DNA from: an uncultured Clostridia bacterium
Lineage (GTDB): Bacteria; Bacillota; Clostridia; Oscillospirales; Ruminococcaceae
Length of the DNA: 32,710 nt
Assembly (NCBI GenBank): GCA_947627945.1
Contig: CANQYC010000007.1
Coordinates: 1 to 32,710, forward strand
Direction of reading: 5' to 3'
In this document: one piece after another, positions 15,119-23,149 of the stretch
How the letters are laid out: every line of letters begins with the position of its first letter
How positions within the stretch are numbered: the first letter of the stretch is position 1
Notes under the pieces: generated by a model
Told to the model about the DNA's origin: nothing
The model's input: the letters and a program-made list of their open reading frames with translations, nothing else
Database searches by the model: none
Position numbers and translations under genes: made by a program

Positions 15119-15480
15119 CCCCTCCCCCCAACCCCCTCCCCTTTCAGGGGAGGGGGCTATATTGCAGGGGGCTTCGCCCCCTGCACCCCCAGCGACAGGC
15201 TGTCGGGAACATAGGCACTGTGCCGACCTTTGCCGCCGCAGGCGGCATTGGGAGGAAACTCGAGTTTTTTGCTCCAGCTTTTTTTCTAAAAAAGCTGGCG
15301 GGTATCCAGAGGGCAACGTGACGTTGCATCCGTGCGCATTCCGTAGTGTCAAGCTTTTGTAACGGTCAAGGCTTGCGCTGAACTGCGTATAACGCTCATC
15401 CCCCAATTCGCCTTACGGCGAAAAGGGGGATGGGCTTTTGTTGACCCCTGCACCCCCAGCCGCAGGCGGCATTGGGAGGC
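15119..15480. repeat. Composite non-coding block of hairpins and direct repeats
   Basis: This 362-bp block has no credible gene. It contains at least six strong inverted repeats: 15132-15141/15147-15156 (10 bp), 15164-15172/15176-15184 (9 bp), a CGACA/TGTCG stem near 15193, a GCC-rich stem around 15235, an 11-bp CCAGCTTTTTT/AAAAAAGCTGG stem around 15275-15299, and 15397-15412/15417-15432 (8 + 6 bp). A 21-nt direct repeat occurs at 15235-15255 and 15459-15479, and a 16-nt repeat at 15178-15193 and 15445-15460. Both repeats are arranged in the same order. This looks like a mosaic of dispersed intergenic palindromic repeats, perhaps also acting as transcript ends for the gene to its right. Confidence 0.7.
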
Positions 15481-15481
15481 A

Positions 15482-16036
15482 TCACGGGAGCGCAGGCACT
15501 GCGTCTTCATACACCCTGACTTCACAATTTCCCATAAAGAACCCCATGAACCGCTCCAGTGTCATGTCATGGAAATAGCTGTCAATGACCCGGCAGATGC
15601 CGCCATGGCAGACGAGCAGGACATTCTCCTGCGGGAATTTCTGCCGGACATCGTCGATCACATTATATGTCCGCTGTACGACCTGAAATACGGATTCTCC
15701 CCCGTCCGGCATGCGGCATCCCCATGCCGCCTTTGCCTCCGAAAAACCGGGCGTCAGGCGGCTTTTGCCCTCGAAACTGCCATAATTCCACTCCCGCAGA
15801 CGCTCGTCCGTCCCGACATCCAGCCCGAGCCGCTCTGCCACGATGTGCGCCGTCTGCTGCGCCCGCCGCATCGGCGAGGCAAGAATGCGGTCAATATCCC
15901 CGTAGCCGGCACAGATCTCCGCCAGCTTCTCCGCCTGCCGCAGTCCCTCCTCTGCCAGCGGGATATCCGTGATCCCGCTGACGATGTCCTGCTTGTTGTA
16001 CGCCGTTTCTCCGTGACGTGTGACATATAGTTTCAT
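15482..16036 (-). CDS. Histidine phosphatase family protein (phosphoglycerate mutase-like)
   Basis: The product is 184 residues. The catalytic R-H-G triad is at residues 7-9 (MKLYVTRHGETAYN), and the second histidine lies in L-L-V-C-H-G-G. The S-P-M-R-R-A-Q-Q-T-A segment and a Glu in R-E-W-N-Y-G-S-F-E-G complete the family signature. The family includes cofactor-dependent phosphoglycerate mutases and many small-molecule phosphatases such as alpha-ribazole phosphatase; the length favours a phosphatase, but the substrate is unknown. The start at 16036 has AGGAGGG upstream. It follows the decarboxylase-fold gene by 12 nt, so both are one operon. Confidence 0.9.
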   Translation of the reverse strand: MKLYVTRHGETAYNKQDIVSGITDIPLAEEGLRQAEKLAEICAGYGDIDRILASPMRRAQQTAHIVAERLGLDVGTDERLREWNYGSFEGKSRLTPGFSEAKAAWGCRMPDGGESVFQVVQRTYNVIDDVRQKFPQENVLLVCHGGICRVIDSYFHDMTLERFMGFFMGNCEVRVYEDAVPALP

Positions 16037-16048
16037 AATACCCTCCTG

Positions 16049-17332
16049 TTACTCCGCAACAACGCCTATCTGTCCGATCCCGTAAAATGCCATCAGCTCC
16101 AGCCATGGGCGGGTGATGCGCTCCCCGCTGATGATGAGCGGCACTGCCGGCGGACACGGCACCTGCACCCCGGCGCAGATCCTGCCCTCCGCCGCCGAAA
16201 GCGGCACGCTCTCCCAAGGGGAAAGTGCCGCCTCCCGCATCCCCATCACCTGCTCCGTCCCGGACGGCACCGCAGGCGGCACCGCAGGCGGCAGGGGCTC
16301 ACAGTGCCGCAGTGCCGTTTCCAGACGCTCAAGATCCGCCTCCGTCATCACCGGCGACAGCAGCAGCACGATGCATGTCCGGTCTGCATATTCGCATTCC
16401 ACGCCCTGCGCCCGCAGTGCCTGTGCAAGTGCGGTGCCGTCGGCGGCAATGCTCAGATGCAGCGGTTCCTCTCCCAGCCAGTGCAGATGCGGCAGCCGTG
16501 CCCGGAGCTGTGCCGCCCGCTGTGCCGTCTGCCGGACAGCATCCGCACCGTCCCCTGCCATCCATGCGGAAGCCGCCTCGATCGAACGCAGGATCAGGTA
16601 GGAGGGGCTTGTCGAACCAAAGAGCTGCATCCCCTGCCGGAGCAGCGGCACATCCTCCGCCGCACGGCAGTGCAGCACCGCTGCCCCGGTCAGTGCCGGC
16701 AGTGTCTTGTGCAGGGAATCACAGCAAAGATCCGCCCCGAGCTGCATGGGATGCATTCTCAGCGGCGAAAGGTGTGCGCCATGCGCATTGTCCACGAGCA
16801 GCGGTGCCCCGTAGGCATCCGCAATGCGGCGCAGTGCCGGGATGTCCTGCATCTGTCCCACATAGTCGGGCGAGGTGACATACACACAGGCAGCCTCTCC
16901 CCGTGCCGTCACACGTGCCAATGCCGCTGCCACATCCTCCGGCGCATACTGTCCGGTGACGATCCCGCCGCTGCGGGGAAAGACCCATTCCACCTTTCTG
17001 TCCAGCAGCACACAGGCATTCAGAAATGCCCGGTGAACTGTCCTTGCGGCAACGACTGTCCGCCCCTGCATGGCAGCGAGCATCCCCTGTATGCAGAGCG
17101 TTGAACCGCCCGCACTGTAGCAGCACCCGCCGCTGCCCCAGACCGCCGCCGTCCGCTCTGCCGTCTCCCGCAGGATCCCGTCCGCCTCATACAGGCTGTC
17201 CGCCCCCTCGATCTCTGTGATATCATCCCTGAGGTCGAGCGGCACCGCTGCGGTGCCCTTGTGTCCGGGCATGTGCATCCGGAGCATGTCCCTGTTCCGG
17301 TAATCGTTCAGAAATGCCTCCAGCGGCTGCAT
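16049..17332 (-). CDS. Orn/Lys/Arg decarboxylase-fold PLP protein (YaaO/SpeA-like)
   Basis: The product is 427 residues, somewhat shorter than typical YaaO-type proteins (about 480). M-P-G-H-K-G at 21-26 and S-L-H-K-T-L-P-A-L-T-G carry the fold signature; Lys209 should bind pyridoxal phosphate. V-D-N-A-H-G-A-H holds the cofactor aspartate. Relatives decarboxylate arginine, lysine or ornithine to polyamine precursors, but the substrate cannot be read here. A short Pro/Ala/Val stretch (P-P-A-V-P-P-A-V-P) interrupts the C-terminal part. It stands downstream of the darA-holB-ricT group, as yaaO neighbours that group in Bacillus. The start at 17332 has GAGGGGGG upstream, immediately after a terminator that separates the gene from its promoter. 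Confidence 0.85.
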   Translation of the reverse strand: MQPLEAFLNDYRNRDMLRMHMPGHKGTAAVPLDLRDDITEIEGADSLYEADGILRETAERTAAVWGSGGCCYSAGGSTLCIQGMLAAMQGRTVVAARTVHRAFLNACVLLDRKVEWVFPRSGGIVTGQYAPEDVAAALARVTARGEAACVYVTSPDYVGQMQDIPALRRIADAYGAPLLVDNAHGAHLSPLRMHPMQLGADLCCDSLHKTLPALTGAAVLHCRAAEDVPLLRQGMQLFGSTSPSYLILRSIEAASAWMAGDGADAVRQTAQRAAQLRARLPHLHWLGEEPLHLSIAADGTALAQALRAQGVECEYADRTCIVLLLSPVMTEADLERLETALRHCEPLPPAVPPAVPSGTEQVMGMREAALSPWESVPLSAAEGRICAGVQVPCPPAVPLIISGERITRPWLELMAFYGIGQIGVVAE

Positions 17333-17346
17333 AGGCGTCCCCCCTC

Positions 17347-17378
17347 AAAAAAAACGGGCTCGTCATCGGAACGAGCCC
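17347..17378 (-). terminator. Intrinsic terminator inside the leader of the PLP gene (candidate attenuator)
   Basis: On the minus strand an 8-bp stem GGGCTCGT/ACGAGCCC (17378-17371 / 17363-17356) with a 7-nt loop is followed by a T8 tract (17354-17347). It lies downstream of the promoter at 17414-17442 and 15 nt upstream of the ATG at 17332. It also ends read-through from ricT. No anti-terminator pairing or uORF is obvious. Confidence 0.85.
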
Positions 17379-17413
17379 ACACAGACAAAGGATGTAGGGT
17401 TTATGATAGTTTC

Positions 17414-17442
17414 AGTATACCATATTCTCCGGAAAATGTCAA
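17414..17442 (-). promoter_or_regulatory. Consensus promoter feeding the terminator leader
   Basis: On the minus strand TTGACA (17442-17437), 17 bp, TATACT (17419-17414) with TATG-G before the -10. Transcripts should start near 17407 and, if terminated, would be about 60 nt long. Confidence 0.85.
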
Positions 17443-17513
17443 CAGTTTTCCGGATTTTTTGTATAGTTTCACAAAGCGTTCCGCCGCTTTCCATCATTCT
17501 GCCCAAAGTCCCG

Positions 17514-18377
17514 CTACTTGTCTTCCAGCCGGCGCAGCTCCCGCTCCTCACGGGAAACACGGGAACGCCCCTCACGCAGCACTTCCACTTCCCCACGGTC
17601 AATGAGATACGGGACAGCATCCTCTCCCTCCGGACGGATGCGCAGGACCCCGGTGATGAGATTGGCATCCTCGACCCGTCCCTTGCCCTGCGGTGTTTTC
17701 ACCACGGAACCAATGCCCGGGGTGATCTTTTGCAGTTCTTCATAGACCGACTGCTCATGCTTGAGACAGCACATCAGCCTGCCGCAGGTGCCGGAGATCT
17801 TGGTGGGATTCAGGGACAGTCCCTGCTCCTTTGCCATCTTGATGGAGACGGGCTGGAACTCTGTGAGGTAGCCCCGGCAGCAGAATTCCCTGCCGCAGAC
17901 ACCCAGTCCGCCGAACATCTTTGCCTCGTCCCGCACACCGATCTGCCGCAGCTCGATGCGCATCCGGAACACGGATGCAAGATCTTTTACCAGCTCACGG
18001 AAATCCACCCTTGCTTCGGCAGTGAAGTAAAACAGCAGCTTGCTGTTGTCAAAGGCGCAGCTCACGCCGACCAACTTCATATTCAGTCCACGCTGTGCGA
18101 TCTTCTGTTCGCAGACGGAAAAGGCACGCTTTTCCTTCTGCCGGTTCTGCTCCACCTGATGGCGGTCTTCCTTTGTCATGATCCGGATGATCTGACGGAG
18201 CGGTGCGACCACCATTTCGTCCTCCACCTGACGGTTGGCGAATGCGACTGTGCCGCATTCCTGCCCCCGGGCAGTCTCCACAACGACCTCCGTTCCCATC
18301 GGCAGCTGCAGCCCATTTGGTGAAAAATAATATACCTTCGCCGTATTCGGGAAGCGTATTCCTACGATCTCAGTCAT
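17514..18377 (-). CDS. ricT: PSP1-domain protein RicT (YaaT)
   Basis: RicT is part of the Ric (YlbF-YmcA-YaaT) complex, which binds iron-sulfur clusters and helps RNase Y process mRNAs; in B. subtilis it also affects sporulation and competence. The product is 287 residues. The PSP1 core is G-L-G-V-C-G-R-E-F-C-C-R-G-Y-L, then S-G-T-C-G-R-L-M-C-C-L-K-H-E; these cysteines are the presumed cluster ligands. The start at 18377 has GGAGG 7 nt upstream and overlaps the holB stop as ATGA. Partners ricA and ricF are not in this window. A terminator-leader unit lies downstream. Confidence 0.95.
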   Translation of the reverse strand: MTEIVGIRFPNTAKVYYFSPNGLQLPMGTEVVVETARGQECGTVAFANRQVEDEMVVAPLRQIIRIMTKEDRHQVEQNRQKEKRAFSVCEQKIAQRGLNMKLVGVSCAFDNSKLLFYFTAEARVDFRELVKDLASVFRMRIELRQIGVRDEAKMFGGLGVCGREFCCRGYLTEFQPVSIKMAKEQGLSLNPTKISGTCGRLMCCLKHEQSVYEELQKITPGIGSVVKTPQGKGRVEDANLITGVLRIRPEGEDAVPYLIDRGEVEVLREGRSRVSREERELRRLEDK

Positions 18378-19390
18378 ATTCTTCCTCCAGAGGCGGAAAC
18401 ATAGCCCCGCCCTTTCTCAGATATCATACATAGTCTGCCGCCGAGTGCCGAAAGCACCAGCCGCACGCTGACGCTTGCCAGCAATGCCTCCTGTGCCTCC
18501 CGGATGGCATCGTGCATCTGTTCCGCACGTCCTGCTGTCAGCGTTTTCGACAGATGTGCTGCACTTTCCCGGTCACATCCCGCCAGATCGGTCTGCCCGT
18601 ACTGCATCACGAGCGCATCCCGCACTTGCAGATCGAGCAGCCGCAGCAGTGCCGCAGCAGACTGCCTGTCCTTTTCATACCCCGCCAGAATGCGGAGCAT
18701 CTCATACAATGTACCGTCTGCCGCCGCATCGGTCAGCGCAGCAGCATGTCCGGTCAGCGTCTGCATACCCTCATCTGCGAGCCATGCCAGTGCCCTGCCG
18801 ATACTTCCTCCGCATGCCTCTGCCGCCCGTGCCGCCTCCGCAGGCGCATATCCATGCTGCGTGGTCAGTGCCGTCCGGCATTCCTCCCGGGTACACTGCC
18901 GGATGGGAATGGACATCATCCGGGAACGCATCGTCTCAAGAAATGCTTCCGGATGCGCTGCCGTAAAGAGGAGCCGTACATGCGGCGGCGGCTCCTCTGT
19001 CAGCTTCAGCAAGGTATTCTGCGCACGGACATCCATATAGTCGCAGTCCGCAAACAGATACACCTTACAGGCACCGTCATTGGGTGCCACAATGGCATCT
19101 TTGCACACATGCCGCACCGTTTCCACCGAAAAGCCGTTCTTTTTGCCGCTGTGTTCCACCACCGTCAGATCGGGATGTGACCCATGCAGCAGCTTGCGGC
19201 AGGAAGGACATGTCCCGCACGGCGGATGCGGTCCGGTACACAGTGCCGCCATCGCCAGATAGTGGGCGATCGTCTTTCTGCCCGTGCCCGCCTCGCCCCA
19301 CAGCAGGCAGGCATGCGGCAGGCGTCCGGATGCCGCCATCGTCCGGATCAGCCGGAGTGCGGCATCATTTCCATAGATCTCCGGGGTCAT
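18374..19390 (-). CDS. holB: DNA polymerase III delta-prime subunit
   Basis: HolB is the clamp-loader stator that helps load the beta sliding clamp. The product is 338 residues. The P-loop-like G-E-A-G-T-G-R-K-T is at about 32-40. A zinc-binding module C-G-T-C-P-S-C-R-K and an SRC-like R-S-R-M-M-S-I-P (S-R-M rather than S-R-C) follow. A further conserved stretch is A-Q-N-T-L-L-K-L-T-E-E-P-P. The C-terminal third is helical, as in clamp-loader collars. Both ends are coupled: the start overlaps the darA stop as ATGA, and the stop overlaps the ricT start. This matches the Bacillus yaaQ-yaaR-holB-yaaT order, without yaaR. Confidence 0.93.
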   Translation of the reverse strand: MTPEIYGNDAALRLIRTMAASGRLPHACLLWGEAGTGRKTIAHYLAMAALCTGPHPPCGTCPSCRKLLHGSHPDLTVVEHSGKKNGFSVETVRHVCKDAIVAPNDGACKVYLFADCDYMDVRAQNTLLKLTEEPPPHVRLLFTAAHPEAFLETMRSRMMSIPIRQCTREECRTALTTQHGYAPAEAARAAEACGGSIGRALAWLADEGMQTLTGHAAALTDAAADGTLYEMLRILAGYEKDRQSAAALLRLLDLQVRDALVMQYGQTDLAGCDRESAAHLSKTLTAGRAEQMHDAIREAQEALLASVSVRLVLSALGGRLCMISEKGRGYVSASGGRI

Positions 19391-19701
19391 ACTTTCTCGA
19401 ACCGCTCGACATCCGTCACAAAGATGGTCGCACCGCCGACCTCCACCTCAACAGGGAAGCCCTCCCCGCCCAGAGAGGCATTGGATGGCACGAGTCTCCT
19501 GCGCTTCTGGCTCTTGCTGCGGATGATGTCGATGACCGCCTCCACAAGGTGATTTTCCACACAGACCAGAAATGTGGTGTTGCCGGCACTGAGAAAACTG
19601 CCGGTGGAGGCGAGTTTCGTGGCAAAAAATCCGGCTTTCATCAGCGCACGGGAGACAGCCTGACTGTCATCGCCGCCGACGATGGCAAATATCAGCTTCA
19701 T
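19387..19701 (-). CDS. darA: Cyclic di-AMP receptor DarA/PstA (YaaQ)
   Basis: DarA is a PII-like trimeric protein that binds cyclic di-AMP; its downstream target is not established. The product is 104 residues, the usual size. Signature stretches are M-K-L-I-F-A-I-V, then T-K-L-A-S-T-G-S-F-L-S-A-G-N-T-T-F-L-V-C-V-E and a C-terminal G-G-A-T-I-F-V-T-D-V-E-R-F. The start at 19701 has AAAGGAG 8 nt upstream. It is first in the darA-holB-ricT operon under the promoter at 19738-19766. Its presence indicates c-di-AMP signalling in this organism. Confidence 0.96.
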   Translation of the reverse strand: MKLIFAIVGGDDSQAVSRALMKAGFFATKLASTGSFLSAGNTTFLVCVENHLVEAVIDIIRSKSQKRRRLVPSNASLGGEGFPVEVEVGGATIFVTDVERFEKV

Positions 19702-19737
19702 GGCGGAAACTCCTTTCACAGAAACATGTTCATTACT

Positions 19738-19766
19738 ATTATACCACATCCCGGCGGAGAATGCAA
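19738..19766 (-). promoter_or_regulatory. Promoter of the darA-holB-ricT operon
   Basis: On the minus strand TTGCAT (19766-19761), 17 bp, TATAAT (19743-19738) with TGTG-G before the -10. It lies 36 bp upstream of the darA start. Confidence 0.8.
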
Positions 19767-19786
19767 GTAAAATATCACACGGGAGA

Positions 19787-21241
19787 CTATTTTGCAGGCG
19801 GGCAGCACCATTGGGAAAATGTTTTCCTGACCATCTCATAATTCAGGCTGCGTACGGTGCAGTGTCCGCCGGATTCCGAACGGAAGTACAGCACCAGATG
19901 GCACCCGCCGCTCCACCGCTGCCAGAAATGCTGGTAGATGCGCACTTTTACGATGTTGTCCGTGTCGGCGATGATCGTGTGGAATGTCGTACCACGGCAG
20001 AAGCGTGCGCAGATGCGCCCGTCTGATATGCTCACGCCGGTCGTCACAAGGGAGGTGATCTGCACCGCCAGTTTCCAGAAGATCGGGATCAGCAGCATCA
20101 CCCGGAAAAGATCCACCGCCTCCGCCGCCGGCGGATACAGCCGCCTGACGATCTCTGCTGCCGGCACCACTGCCGCCGCCAGACATACCGGCTGGTTCAC
20201 ATAGCCCCACCACGCCAGCCAGTGCGGACGCAGCGTGTTTTTTGTCAGCCGGATGTCAGGGAAGATCATCGGCACGACCTCATCCATCTCCCGCTGTGTC
20301 AGGATCGGCATGCAGATCGGGATGCTCCCCTGACGGCTCCCGTAGCCGGGACAGCTCACCGCCAGTGAAAAGATGCGGCAGAATTTGGTCAGGAGATTCT
20401 GCTGGATGTCCGCAAAGTTGATCTTCCGGTTCACCAGCCAGAAGCGTCTCCTCGTCAGCAGTCCGCTGCGCACGACCAGCATCCGCCGGTCGCTTTCCAT
20501 GGAAAAGCCCCCGTACCGCAGCAGGTTCCGCACAAAGGACAGCAGCCATGTGGACAGGATGATGATGCCCACCGTCACTGCCGCCGGGGGGATGCCTGCC
20601 AGTTTTGCAGCGACGTCCTCCGAAACGGTGCTGAGTTTGTCCCGGAGCTGCCATTCCTCGATGAGATCGCCGGCGATCCTGCCGCTCTGGAACCAGAACA
20701 CCGCCAGATAGACCGCACCCGAAAAACTGCTCGAAAAGATCATGGAGAAGAAGATCATCCGCCAGGTGCCGCCCCTGTGCGCCATGTGGTGACGCTTTCC
20801 CTGCCGCAGGCGGGGCAGGGCGGAGAGGAACACATGCTCATCCCGCTGCCGGATCATCAGCCGGATGTCGGTCGTATCGAGCAGCCCCGATGCCGTATCC
20901 GCACAGAGATAGGATGCCCGCACCGGACGGAGCCAGAAAGGGCGTTCCACCGTCATGGAGGCAAGATTGCGCAGGGGCAGGTACCGCTGCCGGATGAATA
21001 TGATGCCCTCCCGCACATAGAGCTGCTCATTTTCGACCGTGAACACACGCCGGTACCAGTTGAGCCAGCCATACGCCAAAATGATGCACAGGATCAGCAC
21101 ATCGAACCAAGTACCCCGCAGCCACGCAAGCAGCTCCTCACGGGTGGCAATGTGATAGGCACCCCGCAGAATGGGGAAGATCAGCAGCCAGATGCTTTTT
21201 TTGCTGTAGCGTGCGATCCGCAGCGGATGCTCACGGTGCAT
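19787..21241 (-). CDS. Bacterial PH-domain membrane protein (YdbT-like)
   Basis: The product is 484 residues with about six membrane helices in three pairs, each followed by a soluble beta-rich bPH2 module. The first module shows F-T-V-E-N-E-Q-L-Y-V-R-E-G-I-I-F-I-R-Q-R-Y-L-P-L-R; the second shows R-M-L-V-V-R-S-G-L-L-T-R-R-R-F-W-L-V-N-R-K-I; the third shows S-D-G-R-I-C-A-R-F-C-R-G. This triple architecture is typical of YdbT/DUF304 proteins; their function is poorly known and B. subtilis homologues affect resistance to some bacteriocins. The ATG at 21241 is preferred, with a GAGGGGGG RBS, over a TTG at 21262. It overlaps the upstream ydbS-like gene by 11 bp. Confidence 0.88.
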   Translation of the reverse strand: MHREHPLRIARYSKKSIWLLIFPILRGAYHIATREELLAWLRGTWFDVLILCIILAYGWLNWYRRVFTVENEQLYVREGIIFIRQRYLPLRNLASMTVERPFWLRPVRASYLCADTASGLLDTTDIRLMIRQRDEHVFLSALPRLRQGKRHHMAHRGGTWRMIFFSMIFSSSFSGAVYLAVFWFQSGRIAGDLIEEWQLRDKLSTVSEDVAAKLAGIPPAAVTVGIIILSTWLLSFVRNLLRYGGFSMESDRRMLVVRSGLLTRRRFWLVNRKINFADIQQNLLTKFCRIFSLAVSCPGYGSRQGSIPICMPILTQREMDEVVPMIFPDIRLTKNTLRPHWLAWWGYVNQPVCLAAAVVPAAEIVRRLYPPAAEAVDLFRVMLLIPIFWKLAVQITSLVTTGVSISDGRICARFCRGTTFHTIIADTDNIVKVRIYQHFWQRWSGGCHLVLYFRSESGGHCTVRSLNYEMVRKTFSQWCCPPAK

Positions 21242-21677
21242 AGAAGACCCCCCTCTGGGCAAGGGACTGCATCAGTTCGATCCTGTCCTTTCGGCTGAGG
21301 AACAGCAGCATGAGCTGCCCGCCGTAGACATGCAGGATGATGAAATTCAGCCCGAATATGCCGTCTGCCGGTCCTGTCAGGAGCTGGACAAATTGTACCC
21401 GGTCGAGCCGGACAGACTGTTCCCTGTGCATCAGGACACCGCTGTAGACGGTGACCTGAGAGGATGTGACAACGGCACGAAGATGCGAAAAGAGCAGCGG
21501 CAGGCACACGCCGCACAAGATCCCCGCCGTTCCGACAAATACCGTGATCAGGATCCACATAAGTATACGCCAGGGGGCAAGCAGCGAAAGTGCTGCCGCA
21601 CTCAGCAGAGCTGCCGCCAGACAGACAAGGAGCTGCAACAGCGTGCGGGCAGCCGTGTCTGCGTGATATTCTTTCAT
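21231..21677 (-). CDS. Bacterial PH-domain membrane protein (YdbS-like)
   Basis: The product is 148 residues. Two hydrophobic helices (A-L-L-S-A-A-A-L-S-L-L-A-P and I-L-I-T-V-F-V-G-T-A-G-I-L-C-G) are followed by one bPH2 domain (S-Q-V-T-V-Y-S-G-V-L, then Q-S-V-R-L-D-R-V-Q-F-V). Three ATG codons lie in a row (21683, 21680, 21677); AAAGGGGG is best spaced for 21677, so that is used. It is paired with the larger YdbT-like gene and they probably form one membrane complex, as in the ydbST pair. The promoter is at 21698-21727. Confidence 0.85.
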   Translation of the reverse strand: MKEYHADTAARTLLQLLVCLAAALLSAAALSLLAPWRILMWILITVFVGTAGILCGVCLPLLFSHLRAVVTSSQVTVYSGVLMHREQSVRLDRVQFVQLLTGPADGIFGLNFIILHVYGGQLMLLFLSRKDRIELMQSLAQRGVFYAP

Positions 21678-21697
21678 CATCATGCCCCCTTTTCAAT

Positions 21698-21727
21698 AGT
21701 ATAGCACAAAACCGGGCAGGAATGCAA
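21698..21727 (-). promoter_or_regulatory. Promoter of the PH-domain pair
   Basis: On the minus strand TTGCAT (21727-21722), 18 bp, TATACT (21703-21698) with TGTG-C before the -10. It lies between the divergent PH pair and the symporter gene. No clear promoter for the symporter is seen in the same gap. Confidence 0.7.
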
Positions 21728-21777
21728 GCCGCAGCAGGACGGAGCGCAGATACCCGGTACAGAAAGGAGCCCTCCGC

Positions 21778-23088
21778 ATGAACGAATTACTTTCCGGATG
21801 CAGCCGCATCCTCTGGGGGAGCGGGCTGGTGCTGGCATTGCTCGGCACTGGTATGTATTCCCTGCTCCGTGACCGGTGCGCCCCGTTCCGGAGCCTGCGC
21901 CTGCTGATACAGAGACCGCACCGGAACGGCACCCGGACACTTTCTCCCTTTCAGGCGTGCATGACATCCCTTGCCGCTGCGATGGGCACCGGGAACATCG
22001 TTGGCGTGGCAACTGCCATCACACTCGGCGGGGCAGGTGCGGTCTTCTGGATGTGGGTCGCCGCCTTGCTCGGGATGGGACTGATCTACGCTGAAAATGT
22101 CCTGAGCTGCCGCTATCGGAGCGGCGGTCTCACAGGTGCTGCCGCCTATCTGCGCTATGGTCTGCACAGTCCCCTGCTGTCTGCCGCCTTTGCCGTCTGC
22201 TGCACGGCAGCATCGTTCGGGATGGGCAACATGACCCAGAGCCATGCCATCGCCCAGACGCTGCGGGATGCGTTCCGTATGCCGCCGCTCATAACAGGGC
22301 TGATCACCGCCGCCGTGACGGCTGCCGTCATTCTCGGCGGTGCCAGACGCATCGGACGCTTTGCATCTGCTGCGGTGCCGTTCGTCTCCGCCGTGTATCT
22401 GCTGCTCTGCGGCATTGTGATCTGGCAGTTCCGCAGCAGGCTCGGCGATGCCTTTGGCAGTATCTTTCAGGGGGCGTTCGGCATCCGGGCAGCCGCCGGC
22501 GGGATCAGCGGAGAAGCCCTGCGCCGGGCAATGACTGTCGGCGTGCGCAGAGGGGTATTCTCCAATGAGGCGGGTCTTGGCAGCAGCGGTCTGCTGCATG
22601 GCGAGGCAGACGGCGAAGAACCTGCATTTTTCGGTGCCTGCGGGATGCTGGAGGTCTTTGCCGACACCTTTGTCTGCTGTACGGCGACCGCACTGGTGCT
22701 GCTGATGACCGGTGTCAGCGGTGCGGACGGGGCAGGACTGGTGCTGCTTGCATTCCGGGCAGGGATCGGGACTGCGGCGGACTGGCTGCTGCCGCCGGTC
22801 ATTGCCCTGTTCGCCCTGTGTACCCTTGTGGGATGGGCATACTGCGGCAGCAGCGCATGGAAAAGTCTGACCGGGAAAAGATGGGTGACGGCATACCGGC
22901 TGGTGTTCTGCGCAGCGGCATGCCTTGGTGCCGTGATGCAGCTCCAAACTGTCTGGACACTGGCTGACATCGCCAATGCCTGCATGGTCTACTGCAACCT
23001 TCCCGGACTGCTGCTGTTACAGCACGGTGAACATCTGAAAAGCGGAAAAGCCCCCTTCCCGCAGGACGGAAAGGAGGCAGTACCGTAA
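21778..23088 (+). CDS. AGCS-family sodium:alanine/glycine symporter
   Basis: The product is 436 residues with about ten membrane helices; it imports a small amino acid with Na+. The family signature near residues 60-110 reads F-Q-A-C-M-T-S-L-A-A-A-M-G-T-G-N-I-V-G-V-A, then G-G-A-G-A-V-F-W-M-W-V-A-A-L-L-G-M. F-S-N-E-A-G-L-G-S-S in the middle is the second hallmark. AAAGGAG is 8 nt before the ATG at 21778. It is a single gene, divergent from the PH-domain pair and convergent with secDF. The substrate (alanine or glycine) is inferred from the family; alanine racemase lies 7 kb away. Confidence 0.94.
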   Translation: MNELLSGCSRILWGSGLVLALLGTGMYSLLRDRCAPFRSLRLLIQRPHRNGTRTLSPFQACMTSLAAAMGTGNIVGVATAITLGGAGAVFWMWVAALLGMGLIYAENVLSCRYRSGGLTGAAAYLRYGLHSPLLSAAFAVCCTAASFGMGNMTQSHAIAQTLRDAFRMPPLITGLITAAVTAAVILGGARRIGRFASAAVPFVSAVYLLLCGIVIWQFRSRLGDAFGSIFQGAFGIRAAAGGISGEALRRAMTVGVRRGVFSNEAGLGSSGLLHGEADGEEPAFFGACGMLEVFADTFVCCTATALVLLMTGVSGADGAGLVLLAFRAGIGTAADWLLPPVIALFALCTLVGWAYCGSSAWKSLTGKRWVTAYRLVFCAAACLGAVMQLQTVWTLADIANACMVYCNLPGLLLLQHGEHLKSGKAPFPQDGKEAVP

Positions 23089-23149
23089 GGCAGCACCGCA
23101 CAAAGAACGCCTGACGGCTTTGTACTGTGTTGTCTGAACAACTGCGTGA

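Noticed and set aside
15014-15406. Coding gene in the hairpin block (several 60-130 codon frames)
   Set aside because: All frames run through inverted and direct repeats, lack RBS sequences and show no protein features.
16266-16291. Tandem CCGCAGGCGGCA units as a mobile or CRISPR-like repeat
   Set aside because: Only two 12-nt units, in frame within the PLP protein and encoding Pro/Ala/Val; simple slippage explains it.
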